A stretch of DNA of 9,948 nucleotides from Thermacetogenium sp. UBA4966 (GTDB lineage: Bacteria; Bacillota; DSM-12270; Thermacetogeniales; Thermacetogeniaceae): assembly GCA_002397275.1 (NCBI GenBank), contig DHAA01000066.1:1-9948 (forward strand), written 5' to 3'. The translations under genes and the position numbers were made by a program. The notes below the pieces were generated by a model. That model ran no database searches. It was given only the letters and a program-made list of their open reading frames with translations, and was not told the origin of the DNA. Positions 6,037-9,948 of this stretch are shown here, piece after piece; the stretch's first letter is position 1, and each line of letters opens with the position of its first letter.

Positions 6037-6527
6037 TAAACTTCTCCTTTCAGTATTTTGTAAAGCTGTGCCCTTGCTCTTGTGAGCTGCGTGCGTACGG
6101 TAGATTGCTTTTGATCGAGAATTTTAGCAATTTGCTCTACGGAATATCCTTCGTAATAAAACAGGTGTACCACTGAACGGTATTTGGGGGCAAGCTCTCT
6201 CAGCGCCTCGTCAAGCTCATTTTCTTCAGGCAGCGAAAAAGAAAAACAGTCATCTAACGGCGCCACTTTTAATAGAACTACTTTTCTTTTCCATGCTGAT
6301 GACCAAAATTTTTTCGAGCAATTGACGGTCACTCGGATAAGCCATGCTTTCCGGTGTTCTTCACTCTCGAAAGACGGGTTTCTCCGGATATAACGCAAAA
6401 AGACTTCTTGAAATATATCGTCTGCGTCGCTTTTTGAGCGAACCTGTGCGAACGCCAGCCGAAATACCATATCCGCGTATTTTCTGACAACTGCTTCTGT
6501 CGCCGTGCACTGCGACTGTAATTCCAT
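6036..6527 (-). CDS. ECF-type RNA polymerase sigma factor
   Basis: This is a sigma-70 family protein of the extracytoplasmic-function group, 163 residues from the chosen start. Region 2 spans about 12-78, with the region 2.2 motif DIFQEVFLRYIR (37-48) and a region 2.4-like HRKAWLIRVTVN stretch (58-69). Region 4 spans about 106-160, with the helix-turn-helix around YSVEQIAKIL and STVRTQLTRAR. There is no region 1 or 3, as expected. ATG 6527 is favoured because GGGGG lies 8 nt upstream. ATG 6545 and GTG 6554 are in frame and would add 6 or 9 residues; ATG 6545 has a weaker GGGGTG signal. The gene overlaps the downstream membrane protein by 1 nt, forming a sigma/anti-sigma pair. Such systems usually autoregulate, but no clear ECF-type promoter was found upstream. 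The regulon is unknown, and the convergent ABC operon shows no sign of belonging to it. Confidence 0.9.
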   Translation of the reverse strand: MELQSQCTATEAVVRKYADMVFRLAFAQVRSKSDADDIFQEVFLRYIRRNPSFESEEHRKAWLIRVTVNCSKKFWSSAWKRKVVLLKVAPLDDCFSFSLPEENELDEALRELAPKYRSVVHLFYYEGYSVEQIAKILDQKQSTVRTQLTRARAQLYKILKGEV

Positions 6528-6603
6528 CCGGCTTTCCCCCTTCATGATCAACACCCCGCAAGGGTTCGAAAAGCTACATAGAATTTTTTTATTTTAGCTT
6601 CCT

Positions 6604-6640
6604 TGTGAGAATTATAGCGCTAATCACTTGTCAGGTAAGA
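6604..6640 (-). promoter_or_regulatory. Possible promoter of the sigma/anti-sigma pair
   Basis: The minus strand has a perfect TATAAT (6616-6611), overlapping a TAGCGCTA palindrome at 6615-6622. No good -35 box is found at 16-18 bp; TGACA is present but only about 12 bp away. A start near 6604 would leave a leader of about 75 nt that includes the inverted repeat AAGCTA/TAGCTT (6571-6576 and 6595-6600). Confidence 0.3.
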
Positions 6641-6993
6641 TAAAAGAGCCGCAAGTATTAATCAATTCCAAAGGAAATCAGCAAATATATGTGGAAAAGA
6701 TCAGTGCGCAATGTGGGGATATTTATGATGGGGGTGATCTATTGCGCGTCCGTTTTGACTGCCCCGGGGCTGAGCATACAGCTGAGGAATGCCATGGCAA
6801 GTGCTGCATTAACTGCAACTGCGAACTCTGCATCGGAAAATGCGCTTATTATGATAAAAATGATTCGTGCTGTGCCAGCGTTGTTAAGGGAATCTGCCGG
6901 CATCCGGGTTCGCCTTGTTTCGGGATATCATGCCGGATTAAAGGATGGCCGCCATGCGATTGCCCGAATTTTGATCCAACGTGTTTATGGTAG
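6628..6993 (+). CDS. Small cysteine-rich protein, family not recognised
   Basis: The open frame encodes up to 121 residues with 17 cysteines, 16 of them in the last 77 residues: closely spaced C-x3-CC-x2-C-x-C-x2-C-x3-C around residues 55-72, then CC, and single Cys or CxC further on. It ends in a CPNFDPTCLW tail. Such spacing suggests metal binding or dense disulphides. No signal peptide or membrane segment is seen, which argues for a cytoplasmic metal-binding protein if the start is right. The start is unclear: TTG 6628 has no ribosome binding site. GTG 6691 (100 residues) has AAAGGAAA about 13-15 nt upstream, which is long. No Met codon occurs in the frame. A competing frame (6689-7000) begins with ATG but is compositionally like an out-of-frame shadow. 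The Cys pattern makes this frame the real one; the gene could still be a 5'-truncated remnant. Confidence 0.55.
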   Translation: MSGKIKEPQVLINSKGNQQIYVEKISAQCGDIYDGGDLLRVRFDCPGAEHTAEECHGKCCINCNCELCIGKCAYYDKNDSCCASVVKGICRHPGSPCFGISCRIKGWPPCDCPNFDPTCLW

Positions 6994-7003
6994 GTTTTGA
7001 AGG

Positions 7004-7021
7004 CATATCTGTTATGATATG
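7004..7021 (+). promoter_or_regulatory. Extended -10 promoter with overlapping dyad, upstream of the DUF3006 gene
   Basis: TATGAT (7013-7018) is preceded by TGT, giving the extended -10 form TGnTATGAT (7010-7018). No good -35 box is present. A perfect inverted repeat CATATC (7004-7009) / GATATG (7016-7021) brackets it and may be an operator. Transcription would start near 7025, only about 11 nt before ATG 7036. Confidence 0.45.
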
Positions 7022-7035
7022 ATAACTGCAGTGAG

Positions 7036-7257
7036 ATGCGGATAGAGGTGATTGCTATTTTTATTATTGATCGTTTCGAAGGTGATTGGGCGGTGGTCGA
7101 GTTTAAAGGAAAAACTTTTAACGTTCCTAAAGTTCTCTTCCCTCAACAGGTAAGGGAGGGGGATGTGGTGAGGATAGCTGTTGATGTTGATGAACAGGGC
7201 ACAAAGGAGAGGAAAAAAATAGTGATGAAGTTAGCGGATGAACTGTTTGAAGACTAA
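7036..7257 (+). CDS. DUF3006-family small protein
   Basis: The protein (up to 73 residues) carries the DUF3006 hallmark IIDRFEGDWAVVEF near its N-terminus, followed by a compact beta-rich domain with PKVLFPQQVREGDVV. Function of the family is unknown; it is commonly encoded next to ComEC-like metallo-beta-lactamase proteins, as here, where it overlaps the next gene by 20 nt. Start choice is uncertain. ATG 7036 is the conventional call but has only a poor GTGAG upstream. Family members typically begin just before IDRFEG, which would match ATT 7057, and AGAGGTG (7044-7050) sits an ideal 6 nt before that ATT. GTG 7048 lies within that site and has no signal of its own. I give the conventional start and flag the ATT as a serious alternative (66 residues after re-coding as Met). 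Domain identity is secure; role is not. Confidence 0.82.
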   Translation: MRIEVIAIFIIDRFEGDWAVVEFKGKTFNVPKVLFPQQVREGDVVRIAVDVDEQGTKERKKIVMKLADELFED

Positions 7258-8188
7258 GAGATGGATGGCAGCCATCCTTTTACTGGCAGTTGTTTTACTC
7301 GCTGCGGGATGTGGCGGTGTTTTGGATTTGGACGGCGGCGCCGTCGCCCCGCTCCATCGCCCCGGTCAATTAACTGTACACTTCCTTGATGTCGGGCAGG
7401 GTGACTCAATTTTGATTCAGTTTCCGGATGACCGCGCCATGCTTATTGACGCCGGCCCTGATGAAAGCGGAGCGCCTGTCGTCTCGTATTTAAAGCAGCA
7501 GGGTGTCAAAAGGATCGATTACCTTGCGGCTACCCATCCTCATGCGGATCACATCGGCGGCATGGCGGCTGTGATCAGAGAATTCGATATTGGAAGGGTG
7601 TATATGCCTAAAATAACCCATAACACAAAACTATTTGAAGACCTGCTTTTATCCGTCAAAAAAAAGGGATTAAAGATCACCCCTGCCCGTGCCGGATTAA
7701 ACATTATGGAGCAGGATGGTCTCTATGCCTCTTTTCTTGCTCCCTGCGGTTCCGGTTACGAAAGGCTCAACAACTATTCCGCGGTAGTTAAGATTCAGTA
7801 TGGCAGCACTTCTTTCATATTAACCGGAGACGCCGAAGAACAATCCGAAAAGGAGATGCTTGCCGGCGGCGCGAATCTGCGAGCAGATGTCTTGAAAGTG
7901 GGCCACCATGGGAGCAGCAGCTCAACCACAGCGGCTTTTTTGAAGTCGGTATCTCCAGGCTATGCTGTCATATCAGCTGGCGCAGGCAATCAATACGGTC
8001 ATCCGCACCAGGAAACTCTAAACAAGCTGACCGGCGCCGGCGTTAAGATATACAGGACAGATTCCGACGGTACGGTGATCTTCCTATCCGATGGCCAAGC
8101 CTTAACTGTTAAGACATCAGGCGGCGCCGTCCAGTCAAGAGCGGAGGCGCCCTTCATATTCTTTTCTTCCTCCTGTGTACAACAATGA
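7238..8188 (+). CDS. Lipoprotein with ComEC-like metallo-beta-lactamase domain
   Basis: A 316-residue exported hydrolase. The N-terminus has a positive n-region (KTKR), a hydrophobic stretch, and the lipobox LAAGC with acylated C25, so it should be anchored on the outer face of the membrane. The MBL fold follows from about residue 45: LDVGQGDS (50-57), zinc motif HPHADH (H100, H102, D104, H105), TGD (D198), GHHGS (222-226) and YGHP (253-256). These match the C-terminal nuclease-like domain of the DNA-uptake protein ComEC and its stand-alone relatives. It lacks the ComEC membrane channel, so a role in DNA uptake cannot be assumed; hydrolysis of an extracellular nucleic acid or other phosphodiester is inferred. 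ATG 7238 lies inside the DUF3006 gene and has only a weak ribosome site, so coupled translation is likely; the n-region supports it over ATG 7265. The last 12 residues are encoded antisense to the end of the GldG-like gene. Confidence 0.92.
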   Translation: MNCLKTKRWMAAILLLAVVLLAAGCGGVLDLDGGAVAPLHRPGQLTVHFLDVGQGDSILIQFPDDRAMLIDAGPDESGAPVVSYLKQQGVKRIDYLAATHPHADHIGGMAAVIREFDIGRVYMPKITHNTKLFEDLLLSVKKKGLKITPARAGLNIMEQDGLYASFLAPCGSGYERLNNYSAVVKIQYGSTSFILTGDAEEQSEKEMLAGGANLRADVLKVGHHGSSSSTTAAFLKSVSPGYAVISAGAGNQYGHPHQETLNKLTGAGVKIYRTDSDGTVIFLSDGQALTVKTSGGAVQSRAEAPFIFFSSSCVQQ

Positions 8189-9629
8189 TTCCTCTGGCAA
8201 TAAAGCACACCGGGATCACTCCGATTAACAAGGCGCCCCACAGCGCGGCCGCCTGTTCGGAGACGATCAGATTGCCGGAGGAGAGAGACTTGGCTGAAAT
8301 TGCCGCGGCAGAGGTATCCATGTCCATCAACCAGCCAAGCGAATCGGCAAAGAGCTGCAGATTGCTTCCGCCGACCATTTGGTTTGTTTCCGTACTGAAC
8401 ATCGATGAAGAAGAGAACCAGACGACTTTGGAAGCCGAATCATCCGTTGTTTTTTCAGCGGAAACGCCGGTGTAGAATGGCCCTGCAGGGTCGTTTTCTT
8501 CTTTTTCCAGGGTCTTCATATTGACTCCGTCCGCTTTGGAATAGGCGGCGTCAGAAGTTGTCAGAAGAGGCGTTACCGTCACGCCTTCGGGAGTTTTTTC
8601 TGTTGTGGTGATTCCATGAGCCATCGGCGCTAGAACCGGATAGCCCTGATCGAGAAGCGAAGCTGTGATTTCGCTGCTCTCAATAGTCGGCAGGAGATAA
8701 TAGGGGTAGCCGCTTAAAGTCATGGAACTGTCGCCTTCCACAATGATCCCATCCACCGGCTGCAGGCCATAGTTATTCATAAGCGAGGAGAGGTTGGTTA
8801 AATTTTCATCTGTGTCGTCTGTGACACAGATGAGCTTCCCGCCGGAGGCCAGATAAGAATCCAGCTTTGCTTTTTCCTCTGCGGAAATATCCTTTGTCGG
8901 AGAGGCGATCAGCACGGTGTCCGCCTCCGCCGGAACCTCTGCTTGCGCCAGCAAATCCAGGTCTGCCGACACCATGTTGGCGCCCTCGATAGAGCTTTCC
9001 ATTTCCGAAGAGAGTTTTTCACCGTGATTAGTCAATAGATAAACAAGCGGATGATCGTCACTGGTTACAAAAGAGAGCGCGCCGGTGACCGCGCTTTCGC
9101 CGTTAAAATCGTAGGTGTAGGAATATGTTGAATAATCCATGCTGCTCAAATAAATATCGCTGTAGCTCACATACTTGCTTTTTTCTCCGCACACAACGAC
9201 CAGGCTGTTGTCGCCGACCTCTTCGTCGGTGTATTTTGAGGCGAAATCAGGATAGAGCGTAGGGTCTTTGCTTTCAACCGTGATCTTGCTGTTCAGAGCC
9301 TCATACTTTTCCAGCAAGTTGGTGATCGTCTCATCTTCCTGTCCGCTCTGCACGATGTGATAGATCGTGACCGGGGCTTCGATGCCGGAAACCAATTTTT
9401 TGGTTTCTTCGGAAATGCTGTAAAGGTTATTTGCCGTAAGATCCAGCTTCGTCCAGTTAGTCGGCAGTTTTTTGGCGCCCGCGACGAGGAGCGCCGCGGC
9501 TGCGATCACCAGGAAACCGGCTAAAAGGCTGTATCCGCCCATTCTGAAATTTTTACCGTGAAAAGAGCCGAGCCATCTTTCTTTTATGTCGGCAGAATTT
9601 ATTTTAATTTTAGGCAGCTTTATTTTCAT
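8154..9629 (-). CDS. GldG-like ABC transporter auxiliary protein
   Basis: This 491-residue protein resembles the GldG family of ABC-associated membrane proteins. It has a basic cytoplasmic N-terminus (about 1-30), a membrane segment at about 33-51, a long extracytoplasmic domain, a second membrane segment at about 462-484 and a basic tail (HRRKKRI). Family-like motifs are LDLTANNLYSISEETKKLV (62-80), NGESAVTGAL (176-185) and the TNHGEKL turn (200-206, family xTGHGE). In Bacteroidetes GldG partners GldF and GldA in gliding; in Firmicutes the substrate is unknown and no gliding is implied. Start: ATG 9629 is preceded by GGAGGTG about 6 nt upstream and overlaps the permease stop in a TAATG junction. 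An in-frame GTG at 9638 falls inside that ribosome site and is rejected. It lies directly behind the permease gene, so an ATPase gene is expected further upstream, outside the window. Confidence 0.88.
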   Translation of the reverse strand: MKIKLPKIKINSADIKERWLGSFHGKNFRMGGYSLLAGFLVIAAAALLVAGAKKLPTNWTKLDLTANNLYSISEETKKLVSGIEAPVTIYHIVQSGQEDETITNLLEKYEALNSKITVESKDPTLYPDFASKYTDEEVGDNSLVVVCGEKSKYVSYSDIYLSSMDYSTYSYTYDFNGESAVTGALSFVTSDDHPLVYLLTNHGEKLSSEMESSIEGANMVSADLDLLAQAEVPAEADTVLIASPTKDISAEEKAKLDSYLASGGKLICVTDDTDENLTNLSSLMNNYGLQPVDGIIVEGDSSMTLSGYPYYLLPTIESSEITASLLDQGYPVLAPMAHGITTTEKTPEGVTVTPLLTTSDAAYSKADGVNMKTLEKEENDPAGPFYTGVSAEKTTDDSASKVVWFSSSSMFSTETNQMVGGSNLQLFADSLGWLMDMDTSAAAISAKSLSSGNLIVSEQAAALWGALLIGVIPVCFIARGIIVVHRRKKRI

Positions 9630-9907
9630 TAACTCCACCTCCGCTTTTCAAAGGACTGAATTGTCAAAAAAACAAATACGATCATAACCAGAAGGATGGT
9701 GAGAATCCCGGTTAAGTCGAAGATCTGGTATAAGAACCCGTTGAATATTTCAAAGAGAGATGTCTCGCTGAGAAGTTTGCCGATCGCTCCCTCCAGTTTT
9801 GAAGAAGCAAAAAAATAAACCGCCAGCAGTACAGCCTCTAAAACGGCGCCCGCGGCGACAGCCACGGTTTTGTTTTTGGGCAAGGAAAAAGGCCAGAACG
9901 CCCCCCC
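9629..9907 (-). CDS. ABC-2 type permease, C-terminal part only (GldF-like), cut by contig end
   Basis: About 90 residues are readable on the minus strand, ending in FLTIQSFEKRRWS, a typical C-terminus of ABC-2 permeases encoded before GldG-like genes. Two membrane segments are visible: one just after PKNK (roughly VAVAAGAVLEAVLLAVYFF) and a last one at LTGILTILLVMIVFVF. The frame stays open to the homopolymer at 9901-9948, so this is not a complete small protein; a TTG at 9883 that could serve as a start is probably internal. The rest of the permease (usually around 250-290 residues in total) lies beyond the window. It should form the membrane channel of the transporter to which the GldG-like protein belongs; their genes overlap by 1 nt. 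Confidence 0.75.
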   Translation of the reverse strand, partial: GGAFWPFSLPKNKTVAVAAGAVLEAVLLAVYFFASSKLEGAIGKLLSETSLFEIFNGFLYQIFDLTGILTILLVMIVFVFLTIQSFEKRRWS

Positions 9908-9948
9908 AAAAAAAAAAAAACAAAAAAAAAAAAAAACAAAAAAAACAA
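9901..9948. other. Low-complexity C-run and A-rich tail, probable contig-end artefact
   Basis: A run of C is followed by about 40 bases of almost pure A with scattered single C. It interrupts the permease coding frame without any natural gene end and has the look of a sequencing or assembly tail. Nothing biological should be inferred from it. Confidence 0.7.

Noticed and set aside
6689..7000. 103-codon frame starting with ATG inside the Cys-rich gene
   Set aside because: Has a Met start but low-information sequence; the overlapping frame has an ordered cysteine pattern that chance would not give.
7333..8132. GGCGGCGCCGTC present twice in the MBL gene, each able to form a small hairpin
   Set aside because: Both encode GGAV-type residues in GC-rich codons and neither is followed by a T-run; probably codon usage.

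Overview
The window looks like the end of a contig from a Firmicute of the Clostridia type. The reasons are the strong AGGAGG-like ribosome binding sites, consensus sigma-A promoters, an HxlR/MarR/ABC/ECF-sigma gene repertoire, and close relatives of these ABC and GldG proteins being common in clostridia. Base composition is uneven by eye: the two regulator genes and their control regions (about 1-1290) are AT-rich, while the ABC genes and the MBL gene are richer in GC. No tRNA, rRNA, CRISPR array, transposase or phage gene was seen.

Region 1 (1-533) holds an HxlR-family redox-type regulator with its own promoter. An oppositely directed promoter overlaps it and points out of the window. The unit closes with a good intrinsic terminator. 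Region 2 (545-4962) is a drug-exporter unit: a consensus promoter with a 29-bp palindrome on its transcription start, a MarR-family regulator, a leader of about 200 nt with a terminator-like hairpin and small repeats, then two overlapping genes for the halves of a heterodimeric ABC exporter. The motif deviations in the two halves fit together as one consensus and one degenerate ATP site.

Region 3 (4966-6527, minus strand) is an ECF sigma factor followed, with a 1-nt overlap, by a membrane-anchored DUF4179-like protein that is probably its anti-sigma factor. This pair meets the ABC operon tail to tail with 3 bp between stop codons. Region 4 (6628-8188, plus strand) has a 17-cysteine small protein of unknown function, then a DUF3006 protein overlapping a lipoprotein with a ComEC-like metallo-beta-lactamase domain. 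The start of the DUF3006 gene is doubtful, and an AUU start fits the sequence best.

Region 5 (8154-9907, minus strand) is the 3' end of a GldF/GldG-type ABC unit: a full GldG-like extracellular domain protein and the C-terminal end of its permease. It overlaps the MBL gene by 35 bp on the opposite strand. The last 40 or so bases are A-rich low-complexity sequence and look like a contig-end artefact.

The gene content is mostly of known families. The most informative signals are regulatory: the MarR promoter-operator, its repeated GTTGCAT half-site in the ABC leader, the paired ACTTGYAAT sites upstream of HxlR, and the non-standard start context of the DUF3006 gene. The Cys-rich protein is the only gene I cannot place in a family.
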